Source: Thiopseudomonas sp964394445
GTDB lineage: Bacteria > Pseudomonadota > Gammaproteobacteria > Pseudomonadales > Pseudomonadaceae
DNA: 37,198 nucleotides
NCBI GenBank assembly: GCA_964394445.1
Contig: CAYMXO010000012.1
Span: 1-37,198 of the forward strand
Reading direction: 5' to 3'
Part shown: piece after piece, positions 1 to 8,670 of the stretch
How the letters are laid out: each line of letters opens with the position of its first letter
Position numbering within the stretch: the stretch's first letter is position 1
Position numbers and translations under genes: made by a program
Notes under the pieces: generated by a model
Told to the model about the DNA's origin: nothing
Seen by the model: only the letters and a program-made list of their open reading frames with translations
Database searches by the model: none

Positions 1-671
1 TCATCATGTGGAGCTTTGTCGCCATCAGCATCCTGCTGTGGGGCCGTGGCGTGTTCTGCGGCTGGCTGTGCCCCTTTGGTGCCCTGCAGGAGCTGATCAA
101 CGAAGCCGCCCGTGCCCTGAAGATCAAGCAGTACGAACTGCCCTGGGCGGTGCATGAGCGGCTGTGGGCGGTGAAGTACATCATTTTGCTGGCACTGTTT
201 GCCATCTCGCTGGACAGCATTGCCACGGCGGAAAAGTTTGCCGAGGTGGAGCCGTTCAAGACCGCCATCACCCTGCACTTCATGCGTGAGTGGTCCTTTG
301 TGCTGTATGCGGTGATCCTGCTGGTGATCAACATCTTCACCCGCAAAGTCTACTGCCGCTACATCTGTCCGCTGGGTGCCGCGCTGGCCATTCCAACGCA
401 GCTGCGCCTGTTCGACTGGCTCAAGCGCCGCAAGGAGTGTGGTACGCCGTGCCAGCTGTGTGCGGTGGAGTGTGAAGTACAAGCCATTCATCCGGATGGA
501 CGCATTGACCCGAACGAATGTCACCACTGCCTTGACTGCCAGGTGACCTACTACAACGACGACCGTTGCCCGCCGCTGGTGGCGAAAAAGAAACGCCGCG
601 AGCGGGTAAAAGAAGCACCCGCGGCAAAAAAAGCTGAAAACGTTATCCCGGCTGTACAGCTGGAATCTTAA
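1..671 (+). CDS. nosR: NosR, C-terminal part (gene begins before the window)
   Basis: This is the 3' end of the membrane flavoprotein/polyferredoxin that supplies electrons to nitrous oxide reductase and is needed for nosZ expression. The open frame runs in from the left edge (first whole codon at position 3), so the N-terminal FMN-binding and first membrane parts are missing. Visible are two CxxxCP motifs of the NapH/NosR membrane domain (CGWLCPFG near residue 18 of the visible part and CRYICPLG near residue 118), transmembrane segments between them, and a cytoplasmic ferredoxin-like tail with two cysteine clusters (CGTPCQLCAVEC and CHHCLDC) that would bind 4Fe-4S clusters. The end is Lys/Arg/Ala rich. 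nosZ follows 44 bases downstream on the same strand. Identity is secure from motifs plus context; the full length cannot be judged. Confidence 0.95.
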   Translation, partial: IMWSFVAISILLWGRGVFCGWLCPFGALQELINEAARALKIKQYELPWAVHERLWAVKYIILLALFAISLDSIATAEKFAEVEPFKTAITLHFMREWSFVLYAVILLVINIFTRKVYCRYICPLGAALAIPTQLRLFDWLKRRKECGTPCQLCAVECEVQAIHPDGRIDPNECHHCLDCQVTYYNDDRCPPLVAKKKRRERVKEAPAAKKAENVIPAVQLES

Positions 672-715
672 GCCCTGATCTGAAAACAGGGTTCTAACCA
701 GGAGAGATGTCTGTC

Positions 716-2635
716 ATGACTGATAAGAAAATCATTCAGGAAAATGAAAAGAATGGCATGAGCCGGCGCAGCTTCCTTGGCGCCACGGCGGTAACCGGGG
801 CTACGCTGGCTGCCGCCACTGCTGTAGGTACCTCGGTATCCAGCCGTGACGCGATGGCCAACCCGGCCAAGGACGCCATGGCCAGGGCCCATGTTGGCCC
901 GGCCGAACTGGACGAGTACTACGGCATCTGGAGTGGTGGCCAGTCCGGCGAGGTACGTATTGTCGGTATTCCGTCCATGCGCGAGCTGATGCGCATTCCG
1001 GTGTTCAACCGCTGCTCTGCTACCGGCTGGGGCATGACCAACGAGAGCAAGGCGGTTCTGGGCGATACCGTGGAATGGGAAAACGGTGATACCCACCACC
1101 CGCAGTCGTCCTGCACCGATGGCCACTATGACGGCCGCTGGTCATTCATCAACGACAAGGCCAACACCCGTGTGGCGCGTATCCGTCTGGACGTGATGAA
1201 GTGTGACAAGATCACTCTGATTCCGAACACCCAGTCGATCCACGGCCTGCACTGTCAGCGTGTACCGACCACCACCCGCGTGTATGCAAACGGCGAGTTC
1301 ATTATTCCGCACCCCAACGATGGCAAGCTGATCGAGAAGGTGGACGAGGCCGAACACTTCACCATGTACACCGCGCTGGACGCGGAAACCATGGACGTAG
1401 TCTGGCAGTGCATCGTCGACGGTAACCTGGACAACACAGCCACTGACTATACCGGCAAGTACGCCGGTGCCACCTGCTACAACTCCGAGATGGCTTTTGA
1501 CCTGGCCGGGCAGATGCGTAACGAGCGTGACTGGGTTGTGATCTTCAACCTGGAAAAGATCGAAGAAGACGTCAAGGCCGGCAAATTCATTACTCTGCCC
1601 GGTTCCGACGTGCCCGTGGTTGACGGCCGCAAGAAGAATGGCCAGAACACGCCGTACACCCGGTACGTTCCGGTACCCAAGAACCCGCACGGTATCCACG
1701 CATCGCCAGACGGCAAGTACTGGGTAGCCAACGGTAAGCTGTCACCGACCGTGTCCGTGATCCAGCTGGACATGCTGGACGACCTGTTTGCCGACAAGCT
1801 CAAAGACGAGCGTGACGTCATCGTGGCCGAGCCGGAGCTGGGTCTTGGGCCGCTGCACACCACCTTTGACGGCCGCGGCAATGCCTATTCCTCGCTGTTC
1901 ATCGACAGCCAGGTGGTGAAGTGGAATGTCGATGCCGCCATTCGTCACTACAAGGGCGAAAAGGTCAACTACATCATCCAGAAGGCTGACGTACACTATC
2001 AGCCCGGTCACCTGCAGGCGTCCCTGGGCGAGACCCGCGATGCCGACGGCAAGTGGCTGGTGGTACTGAGCAAGTTCTCCAAGGACCGCTTCCTGCCGGT
2101 TGGCCCGCTGCGCGCGGAGAACGACCAGTTGTTCGATATTTCCGGTGAGGAGATGATCCTGGTACACGACGGCCCTGCTTTTGCCGAGCCGCACGATATC
2201 AACATCATCCGCCGCGACCAGATCACCACCAAGCGGGTCTGGGATCGCAATGACCCCTTCTTTGCCAGCGCCGTGGCGCGTGCAAAACAGGATGGCGTCA
2301 ACCTGGAGACCGACAATAAGGTTATTCGTGACGGCAACAAGGTACGTGTCTACATGATCTCGGTGGCTCCGTCCTTCGGTTTAAGCGAGTTCGAAGTGAA
2401 CGAGGGCGACGAAGTGACTGTAACCGTTACCAACCTCGATCAAATCGAAGACCTTTCGCACGGTTTCTGCCTGGTTAACCATGGTATCAACATGGAAATC
2501 AGCCCGCAGCAAACCTCTTCAGTCACCTTCACGGCCAGTAAGCCGGGTGTGCACTACTACTTCTGCACCTGGTTCTGCCATGCCCTGCACATGGAAATGG
2601 CAGGCCGCATGAAGGTCCGTGCCAAAGACGCCTAA
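716..2635 (+). CDS. nosZ: Nitrous oxide reductase NosZ (clade I, Tat-exported)
   Basis: Periplasmic multicopper enzyme that reduces N2O to N2, the last step of denitrification. The protein is about 639 residues. The N-terminus carries a twin-arginine signal (SRRSFLGA) followed by an Ala/Thr-rich hydrophobic stretch, typical of clade I enzymes. A seven-bladed propeller follows with the His residues expected for the CuZ site (DTHHPQ, DGHYDG, HGIHASPDGKY, GHLQAS, PHDINI). The C-terminal cupredoxin domain has the CuA motif CTWFCHALHM with Cys617, Cys621, His625 and Met628. I prefer the ATG at 716 over 707 because AGGAG at 700-704 is well spaced from 716 but nearly touches 707. All catalytic features look intact, so the organism should be able to reduce N2O. 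Confidence 0.98.
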   Translation: MTDKKIIQENEKNGMSRRSFLGATAVTGATLAAATAVGTSVSSRDAMANPAKDAMARAHVGPAELDEYYGIWSGGQSGEVRIVGIPSMRELMRIPVFNRCSATGWGMTNESKAVLGDTVEWENGDTHHPQSSCTDGHYDGRWSFINDKANTRVARIRLDVMKCDKITLIPNTQSIHGLHCQRVPTTTRVYANGEFIIPHPNDGKLIEKVDEAEHFTMYTALDAETMDVVWQCIVDGNLDNTATDYTGKYAGATCYNSEMAFDLAGQMRNERDWVVIFNLEKIEEDVKAGKFITLPGSDVPVVDGRKKNGQNTPYTRYVPVPKNPHGIHASPDGKYWVANGKLSPTVSVIQLDMLDDLFADKLKDERDVIVAEPELGLGPLHTTFDGRGNAYSSLFIDSQVVKWNVDAAIRHYKGEKVNYIIQKADVHYQPGHLQASLGETRDADGKWLVVLSKFSKDRFLPVGPLRAENDQLFDISGEEMILVHDGPAFAEPHDINIIRRDQITTKRVWDRNDPFFASAVARAKQDGVNLETDNKVIRDGNKVRVYMISVAPSFGLSEFEVNEGDEVTVTVTNLDQIEDLSHGFCLVNHGINMEISPQQTSSVTFTASKPGVHYYFCTWFCHALHMEMAGRMKVRAKDA

Positions 2636-2706
2636 CCGGCATCTTGCGCCTGGCTGGCAACAGCCAGGCGCTTGCGGCTTCAACGCCTCTGTATTCGGGA
2701 AAGCTT

Positions 2707-4086
2707 ATGCGATCAGTCAATAAGTGGCTTGCCTGTGTGGCCGTTGCCTGTTTTGCCCAGGGTGCCTGGGCCGGTGAATCCGGGAAAAACAAGGGTTTTG
2801 CTGTCCCTGAAGTGATGCGTGGCATCGAACTGTTTCCCATCAAGGCACCACCGGGTGCCGATCAAAGTTTGATTTCTGTAACCGAGCTGCCTTTGCAACG
2901 TGTTACTGATCACCACTGGAAACTGCCCAAAGGTGAGTACAAGGGCAACTATGTAGTGGATGTGCCCATTCACTTTGAATGTGAAGAAGGGGCGGTGTTT
3001 GATGCCCAGGGTACCAAAAACGCCATGAACATCCGTGCACCGGACGTGGTGTTTGACGGCTGCCGCCTGATCAACTGGGGCAGCAACCTGACCGAAATGG
3101 AGTCGGGCATTTTTCTTGAGCGCACAGCCAGGAATGCACGCGTTATCAACAACAGTCTGTACGGGCCAGGTTTTGGAATCTGGATGGATGCTGTGCGCAA
3201 TGCGCGCGTAGAGCACAACCTGGTGCAAGGCCATGAGCAGCTACGCTCGGCCGATCGTGGCAATGGGATCCACGTATTTGCGACCAAGCAGTGCCTGATC
3301 AACGAGAACAAAATCTGGCATGTGCGCGACGGCATCTACATTGAGGCCGCTGACGACAACGATCTGACCAACAATGACCTGCATGACCTGCGCTACGGCA
3401 TTCACTATATGTTTTCCCACCGCAGCACGGTCACCGGTAACCGCACTACCCGCACCCGTACCGGCTATGCGCTGATGCAGAGCCGCCAGCTGATGGTCGA
3501 GGGCAACTACTCCGACCACGATGACAACTACGGCATTTTGCTCAACTACCTGACCTACTCCACGGTGCGTAACAACCACGTGACCGCAGTGCAGTCTGGT
3601 GTGGGCGACGCCGAGGGGCACATTGCCGGGGCCGAAGGCAAGGGACTGTTTATTTTCAACTCGCTGTTCAACGTGATCACCGACAACACCTTCGGCAACA
3701 GTGCCATGGGGGTGCATCTGACAGCCGGCTCTGAAGACAACCATATTTATAACAACGCTTTTTACAACAACGAGCAGCAGGTCAAGTACGTGGCCTTGCG
3801 CAACCAGGAGTGGTCGCACGAAGGTATCGGCAACTTCTGGAGTGACTATCTGGGCTGGGACCGCAACGCCGACGGTATTGGTGATGTGCCCTATGAGCCC
3901 AACGATAACGTGGACCGGCTGCTGTGGACGTATCCCCAGGTACGCCTGTTGATGCACAGTCCCGGCATTGAAGTGCTGCGCTGGGTGCAGCGGGCTTTTC
4001 CGGTCGTCAAATATCCCGGTGTGCAGGACAGTTTCCCATTGATGCGGCCCCCGCAACCACCACCGGCGCAAGGAGTGGATTCATGA
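2707..4086 (+). CDS. nosD: NosD, periplasmic beta-helix protein for NosZ copper-site maturation
   Basis: About 459 residues. NosD works with the NosF/NosY ABC transporter in assembly of the CuZ cluster of nitrous oxide reductase. The chosen ATG starts a classic signal peptide (MRSVNKWLACVAVACFAQG, cleavage near AWA-GE); the open frame extends back to 2644, but that extension would put charged residues before the signal. The body shows the repeating Asn-rich turns of a right-handed parallel beta-helix (for example NNSLYGPGFGIWMD, NNDLHDLRYGIHYM, NNAFYNNEQQVKY), the CASH/NosD fold. The C-terminus is Pro-rich. The stop overlaps the nosF start (ATGA), implying translational coupling. Length and order match nosRZDFY operons of Pseudomonas. 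Confidence 0.96.
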   Translation: MRSVNKWLACVAVACFAQGAWAGESGKNKGFAVPEVMRGIELFPIKAPPGADQSLISVTELPLQRVTDHHWKLPKGEYKGNYVVDVPIHFECEEGAVFDAQGTKNAMNIRAPDVVFDGCRLINWGSNLTEMESGIFLERTARNARVINNSLYGPGFGIWMDAVRNARVEHNLVQGHEQLRSADRGNGIHVFATKQCLINENKIWHVRDGIYIEAADDNDLTNNDLHDLRYGIHYMFSHRSTVTGNRTTRTRTGYALMQSRQLMVEGNYSDHDDNYGILLNYLTYSTVRNNHVTAVQSGVGDAEGHIAGAEGKGLFIFNSLFNVITDNTFGNSAMGVHLTAGSEDNHIYNNAFYNNEQQVKYVALRNQEWSHEGIGNFWSDYLGWDRNADGIGDVPYEPNDNVDRLLWTYPQVRLLMHSPGIEVLRWVQRAFPVVKYPGVQDSFPLMRPPQPPPAQGVDS

Positions 4087-4994
4087 CTGTTGTTGTCGAG
4101 CTGGAGCAGGTCCAGCAGTATTACGGCAAGCTGCAAGTATTGCATGACATGAGCTGGCAGCTGCAGGCCGGCGAGATTATGGGCCTGTTTGGGCATAACG
4201 GTGCCGGCAAGACCACCAGCGTGCGCCTGATTCTTGGCCTGATCCGGCAAAGTAGCGGTCAGGTCAGGGTGCTGGGTGGCGAGGCCAGCGATGCCCAGAT
4301 ACGCCAGCAGATCGGTTTTTTGCCGGAAAACGTGATGTTCTATCCGCAGTTGACCGGCTATGAAACCCTCAGCCATTTTGCCCGCCTGAAAGGAGCCGGA
4401 CAGGATCAGGTGCTGGGCCTGCTGGAGCAGGTCGGGCTGACTGCAGCAGCCGGTGAGCGGGTAAAAACCTATTCCAAAGGCATGCGGCAGCGGCTGGGGC
4501 TGGCCCAGGCGTTGCTGGCCCGGCCTAAACTGCTGTTGCTGGACGAGCCTACCGTCGGCCTGGACCCGATCGCGACCATCGAGTTGTACCGGTTGATCGG
4601 CCAACTGCGTGACGAAGGGTCCAGCATCATCATTTGTTCACACGTGCTGCCTGGTGTCGAGCCTTACATCGACAAGGCAGTGATTCTGGCCCGTGGTCAT
4701 CTGGAGGCGGTTGGCAACCTGCAAGAGTTGCGCGAGCAGGCCGGTCTGCCGGTGCGCATTCGCATTAACGGTCAGGCAACCGGCTTCAGCCATCCGCAGC
4801 TGTTGGAGCACCAGCCGCTGGCCGGTGACTGGCACGAGTTCAGCATTCCGGCCGCGGCCAAGCTGGCGGTGTTGCAGGAGCTGCTCAAGTATCCGCTGGA
4901 AGACATCGAAATCCGGCCGCCTTCGCTGGAAGACATCTACCGTTTCTATATGGAAAAGGCCAGCGCCGTGGGTGTGGCAGGAGTGCAGCAATGA
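4083..4994 (+). CDS. nosF: NosF, ABC transporter ATPase for NosZ maturation
   Basis: Cytoplasmic ATPase of 303 residues that pairs with NosY and, across the membrane, NosD. Walker A is GHNGAGKT at residues 37-44, the signature motif is YSKGMRQRLGLAQ, Walker B is LLLLDEPTVGLD, and the switch region is IIICSHVLPGVE, where the usual switch histidine is present. The start overlaps the end of nosD by four bases and the end overlaps nosY by four, so the three are translated as a coupled block. The substrate is not fixed by sequence; for the family a sulfur species for CuZ biogenesis has been proposed. Intact and ordinary for the family. Confidence 0.96.
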   Translation: MTVVVELEQVQQYYGKLQVLHDMSWQLQAGEIMGLFGHNGAGKTTSVRLILGLIRQSSGQVRVLGGEASDAQIRQQIGFLPENVMFYPQLTGYETLSHFARLKGAGQDQVLGLLEQVGLTAAAGERVKTYSKGMRQRLGLAQALLARPKLLLLDEPTVGLDPIATIELYRLIGQLRDEGSSIIICSHVLPGVEPYIDKAVILARGHLEAVGNLQELREQAGLPVRIRINGQATGFSHPQLLEHQPLAGDWHEFSIPAAAKLAVLQELLKYPLEDIEIRPPSLEDIYRFYMEKASAVGVAGVQQ

Positions 4995-5821
4995 AGCAGA
5001 TTTTCAATATCGCGCGCAAGGAGTTTAGCGACGGCATGCGCAACCGCTGGATCCTTGCGATCAGCATTCTGTTTGCCGTGCTGGCTGTCGGTATTACCTG
5101 GTTTGGCGCCGCCGCCTCCGGGCAGGTTGGCTTCACCTCGATTCCGGCCACCATTGCCAGCCTGGCCAGTCTGGCCACCTTCCTGATGCCGCTGATTGCC
5201 CTGATGCTGGCCTACGATGCAGTAGTGGGTGAAGAAGAAGGCGGCACCCTGATGTTGCTGCTGACCTATCCTCTGAGCCGCGGCCAGCTGCTGACCGGCA
5301 AGTTTGTGGGGCATGGCTGCATCCTCGGGCTGGCCACGTTGATCGGTTTTGGCAGTGCGGCGGTAGCCATTGCCTTGTGGGTGCCCGATGTGTCGATGGC
5401 AACGCTGGTCATGTCATTTGGCCGTTTCATTGTGTCGTCGATTTTGCTGGGATTGGTGTTTCTGGCTTTTGCCTATGTTCTGAGTAGCCATGCCACCGAG
5501 AAAAGCACCGCCGGCGGGCTGGCACTGGGTGTCTGGTTCCTGTTTGTATTGGTGTTTGACCTGGCTTTGCTGACCATCCTGGTGGTTACGGAGGGCCGTA
5601 TCAGTCCTGAGCTGCTGCCCTGGCTGTTGCTGCTCAACCCGACAGACATTTACCGGCTGATCAATCTGGGAGGCTTTGAGGCCGGTGGGCAGGGCATGGG
5701 TGTCATGGCACTGGCAGGCGACTTGCCGGTAGGGGCCGGCGTGCTCTGGGCCTGTCTGGCTGGCTGGGTCGTTGCCATTTTACTGCTGGCGCACTGGCGC
5801 TTTGCCAAACGACTGGGGTAA
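4991..5821 (+). CDS. nosY: NosY, ABC transporter membrane subunit for NosZ maturation
   Basis: 276-residue integral membrane protein with about six hydrophobic helices, the permease partner of NosF. It begins with the short amphipathic segment MKQIFNIARKEFSDGMRNRW typical of ABC-2 type permeases (NosY/CcmB-like) and contains the DAVVGEEEGGTLMLLLTYPLSR segment type seen between helices 2 and 3 of such permeases. The ATG overlaps the nosF stop. nosL starts five bases after its stop. Together NosD, NosF and NosY form the CuZ maturation transporter. Confidence 0.95.
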   Translation: MKQIFNIARKEFSDGMRNRWILAISILFAVLAVGITWFGAAASGQVGFTSIPATIASLASLATFLMPLIALMLAYDAVVGEEEGGTLMLLLTYPLSRGQLLTGKFVGHGCILGLATLIGFGSAAVAIALWVPDVSMATLVMSFGRFIVSSILLGLVFLAFAYVLSSHATEKSTAGGLALGVWFLFVLVFDLALLTILVVTEGRISPELLPWLLLLNPTDIYRLINLGGFEAGGQGMGVMALAGDLPVGAGVLWACLAGWVVAILLLAHWRFAKRLG

Positions 5822-5826
5822 CTGTT

Positions 5827-6423
5827 ATGAATAAATTTTTTACATTAATCGGCCCTGTACTGCTGGCGCTGGTGCTGGCGGGCTGCTCGGAGCAGGAAAA
5901 AGTTGAAGTCAACCTGGATCCGGTAGCTTTTCATTTTGGTGACGAGTGCCATGTATGCGGCATGGTGATTCTTGAGTGGCCCGGCCCCAAGGCCGAGTCG
6001 ATCAACAAGCAGACCGGCGAGACGCTCAAGTTCTGTGCGACCACTGACCTGTTTGCCTGGTGGCTGCAACCGGAAAACAGAACCCTGCAAGCACAAATCT
6101 ATGTGCATGACATGGGGCGGGCGCATTGGGATAGCCCGGAGGATGACTACCTTGTGGATGCCCGTGATGCCTGGTACGTGCACGGTACCAATCTGATTGG
6201 GGCCATGGGGCCAACGCTGGTGTCTTTTGCTGACAAGGAAGAAGCGGAAAAAATGGCGCGGGAGCATGACGCCAGGGTTCTCGGCTTTGAGCAGATCGAC
6301 CTGCAGGTTCTTCAGGAAATCGGCCAGGCCGGCCATGAATATGCCGCCAGCCATGGCCGCGAACTGCGCCGTTCCATGGGCGCGGATGATGAAGACGAAG
6401 AAATGCCGGACGAAGCCGACTAA
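5827..6423 (+). CDS. nosL: NosL, outer-membrane copper-chaperone lipoprotein
   Basis: 198-residue lipoprotein that delivers Cu(I) for NosZ assembly. The signal ends in the lipobox LAGC with lipidated Cys20. The conserved metal-binding motif CHVCGM lies at residues 41-46, followed by the NosL core (GETLKFCATTDLF, VHDMGRAHWD). The C-terminus is unusually acidic (about ten Asp/Glu in the last fifteen residues), which may be a strain- or genus-specific tail. It is the last gene of the nos unit here; no tatE, nosX or apbE-like gene follows. Its stop codon overlaps the stop of the convergent rep gene, so there is no room for a separate intergenic terminator. Confidence 0.95.
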   Translation: MNKFFTLIGPVLLALVLAGCSEQEKVEVNLDPVAFHFGDECHVCGMVILEWPGPKAESINKQTGETLKFCATTDLFAWWLQPENRTLQAQIYVHDMGRAHWDSPEDDYLVDARDAWYVHGTNLIGAMGPTLVSFADKEEAEKMAREHDARVLGFEQIDLQVLQEIGQAGHEYAASHGRELRRSMGADDEDEEMPDEAD

Positions 6424-8432
6424 CGCTTGCCCAGCATCGCCCGCATGTCGGCCAGGGCGCTGCCGGCGCGGGCTTTTTTCACTTCCGGCGGGGCTTCCTC
6501 GAGCCCTTCCCAGTCGAGGTCTTCGGCCGGCAGCTCATCAAGGAAACGGCTGGGTGTACACTCGACAATTTCGCCGTATTGTTTGCGTTTGCTGGCCAGC
6601 GTCAGCGTCAGGTTCTCCCGTGCGCGGGTAATGCCGACGTAGGCCAGCCGGCGTTCTTCCTCAACGGTTTCGGCCTCGATGCTGGAGCGGTGCGGCAGAA
6701 TTTCCTCTTCCATGCCCATGATGTAGACCAGCGGAAACTCCAGTCCCTTGGAGGCGTGCAGGGTCATCATCTGTACGCCGTCAAAGTCTTCGGCTTCTTC
6801 TTCCTGGCGCTCGAGCATGTCGCGCAACACCAGCTTGGCGATGGCGTCCTCGATGGTCAGCTCGTCGTCTTCGTCCTTTTCCAGGGTGTTTTTCAGCGCT
6901 TCCAGCAAAAATTGCACGTTGGCCATGCGGTACTCGGCAGCCTTTTCGCTGGAGCTGTTCTGGCGAATCCAGTTTTCGTAGTCGATATCCAGCAGCATTT
7001 CGTTCAGCGCCGGAATCGGATCTTCGCTGAAGCAGCGCTGGCGCAACCTGTCCATGTAGTGCTTGAAGCGGGACAGGCGCTCGGTGTAGCGCCCGGCCAG
7101 GTGTTCACCAAGGCCCAGTTCGGCGCTGGCGTCATACAGGGAAACCTTGCGCTGCGTGGCATAGGCGCTGAGTTTTTCCAGCGTGGCCGAGCCGATTTCG
7201 CGGCGCGGTACGTTGATCACCCGCAGAAAGGCATTGTCATCATCCGGGTTGATCAGCAGGCGAAAATAGGACATCAGGTCCTTGACTTCCTGGCGGCTGA
7301 AAAAGCTGGTGCCACCGGTCAGCCGGTACGGAATCTTGTGTACCTGCAGCTTCAGCTCCATCAGCTTGGCCTGATAGTTGCCGCGGTAGAGGATGGCAAA
7401 ATCCCGGTAGGGGCGGCCGGTACGCAGGTGCGTAGTGAGGATTTCCACCGCAATGCGCTCGGCTTCCGCGTCTTCGTTGCGGCAGCGCAGTACGCGAATG
7501 GGGTCGCCAAAACCCATTTCACTCCACAGTTGCTTCTGGAATACATGGGGGTTGTTGGCAATCAATGTGTTGGCACACTTGAGGATGCGGCCGGTGGAGC
7601 GGTAGTTTTGCTCCAGCATGATGACCTTCAGCGAAGGAAAGTCCTCTTTCAGCTGCATCAGGTTTTCCGGCCGGGCGCCACGCCAGGCGTAGATCGACTG
7701 GTCGTCATCACCGACCACGGTGAACTGGGCGCGGTCTTTGACCAGCAGTTTGACCAGCAGGTACTGGCTGGCGTTGGTGTCCTGATATTCGTCCACCAGC
7801 ATGTAGCGTACGCGGTTGCGCCATTTTTCCAGCACCTCGGGATGGTTCTGGAACAGCTTGACCGGTTGCAGGATCAGGTCGTCAAAGTCCACGGCGTTAT
7901 AGGCCTTGAGCGTGCGCTGGTAGTGGATATAGACCACCGCTGCGGTCTGTTCTTTCGGACTGCGCGCCTGTTCCATGGCTTGCTCCGGCAGCACCAGATC
8001 GTTTTTCCATTGGCCGATCAGGTTCTTGATTTCATCGACACCGTCATCGCCAGCGTATTCCTTCTGCATGATTTCGGTGAGCAGGTTTTTTACGTCACTG
8101 TCATCAAAGATGGAGAAACCGCTTTTGTAGCCGAGCAGCGCGTGTTCACGGCGGATGATGTTCAGCCCGAGGTTATGGAAGGTGGAGACGGTCAGGCCAT
8201 GGGCCTCGCGCCCGCGCAGCAGCGAACCAACCCGCTCTTTCATTTCCCGCGCCGCCTTGTTCGTAAAGGTGACGGCAACGATATGGCGGGCGGAAATTCC
8301 GCACTGTTGCACCAGGTAGGCAATCTTGCGCGTGATCACGCTGGTCTTGCCCGAGCCGGCACCAGCCAGCACCAGCACCGGGCCGCTGATGGCGTGGACA
8401 GCTTCTTGTTGGCGGGGATTAAGACGGCTCAT
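6420..8432 (-). CDS. rep: ATP-dependent DNA helicase Rep (superfamily 1, 3'-5')
   Basis: 670-residue UvrD/Rep-type helicase that helps replication forks pass protein blocks. It aligns by eye along its whole length with E. coli Rep rather than UvrD: MSRLNPRQQEAV start, Walker A GAGSGKTSVIT near residue 25, motif Ia AVTFTNKAAREMKERV, motif II VDEYQDTN, motif III VVGDDDQSIYAWRGA, motif IV LEQNYRSTGRIL, motif V MTLHASKGLEFP and motif VI RRLAYVGITRARENLTLT. The extreme C-terminus ends with the Rep-like ADMRAMLGKR. Convergent with nosL, with the two stops overlapping. Divergent from the flavoprotein unit that starts at 8671. No sign of damage. Confidence 0.95.
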   Translation of the reverse strand: MSRLNPRQQEAVHAISGPVLVLAGAGSGKTSVITRKIAYLVQQCGISARHIVAVTFTNKAAREMKERVGSLLRGREAHGLTVSTFHNLGLNIIRREHALLGYKSGFSIFDDSDVKNLLTEIMQKEYAGDDGVDEIKNLIGQWKNDLVLPEQAMEQARSPKEQTAAVVYIHYQRTLKAYNAVDFDDLILQPVKLFQNHPEVLEKWRNRVRYMLVDEYQDTNASQYLLVKLLVKDRAQFTVVGDDDQSIYAWRGARPENLMQLKEDFPSLKVIMLEQNYRSTGRILKCANTLIANNPHVFQKQLWSEMGFGDPIRVLRCRNEDAEAERIAVEILTTHLRTGRPYRDFAILYRGNYQAKLMELKLQVHKIPYRLTGGTSFFSRQEVKDLMSYFRLLINPDDDNAFLRVINVPRREIGSATLEKLSAYATQRKVSLYDASAELGLGEHLAGRYTERLSRFKHYMDRLRQRCFSEDPIPALNEMLLDIDYENWIRQNSSSEKAAEYRMANVQFLLEALKNTLEKDEDDELTIEDAIAKLVLRDMLERQEEEAEDFDGVQMMTLHASKGLEFPLVYIMGMEEEILPHRSSIEAETVEEERRLAYVGITRARENLTLTLASKRKQYGEIVECTPSRFLDELPAEDLDWEGLEEAPPEVKKARAGSALADMRAMLGKR

Positions 8433-8670
8433 GGCGGCATTTCAGGCTGATCGGACGGGGAGGCGTGATTCTATCACCAGGCTGCCGGCTTGCCGAATCC
8501 AGGCTTGCCTGAAAGTGTTCTGCGACTTTGGTGTGGTGTCTTTATGCCAGATAACAATATATAAAATAAATATAAAAATAAAAGCATTTGGTTGCATGCA
8601 CTTGCCAGGTCGGGTGAGTCACTACCAGTTGCGCAGCACAGACAGTGTTCGCTGTCGGGAGGAAACCACC

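Noticed and set aside
6579..8450. 623-codon open frame on the plus strand opposite rep
   Set aside because: It is a by-product of codon bias in the opposite strand: no ribosome site, no domain, residue pattern of an antisense frame, while rep on the minus strand shows every helicase motif.
8326..8670. In-frame upstream extension of the SQR-like gene
   Set aside because: The extension overlaps rep, lacks a ribosome site and would bury the twin-arginine signal in the middle of the protein.
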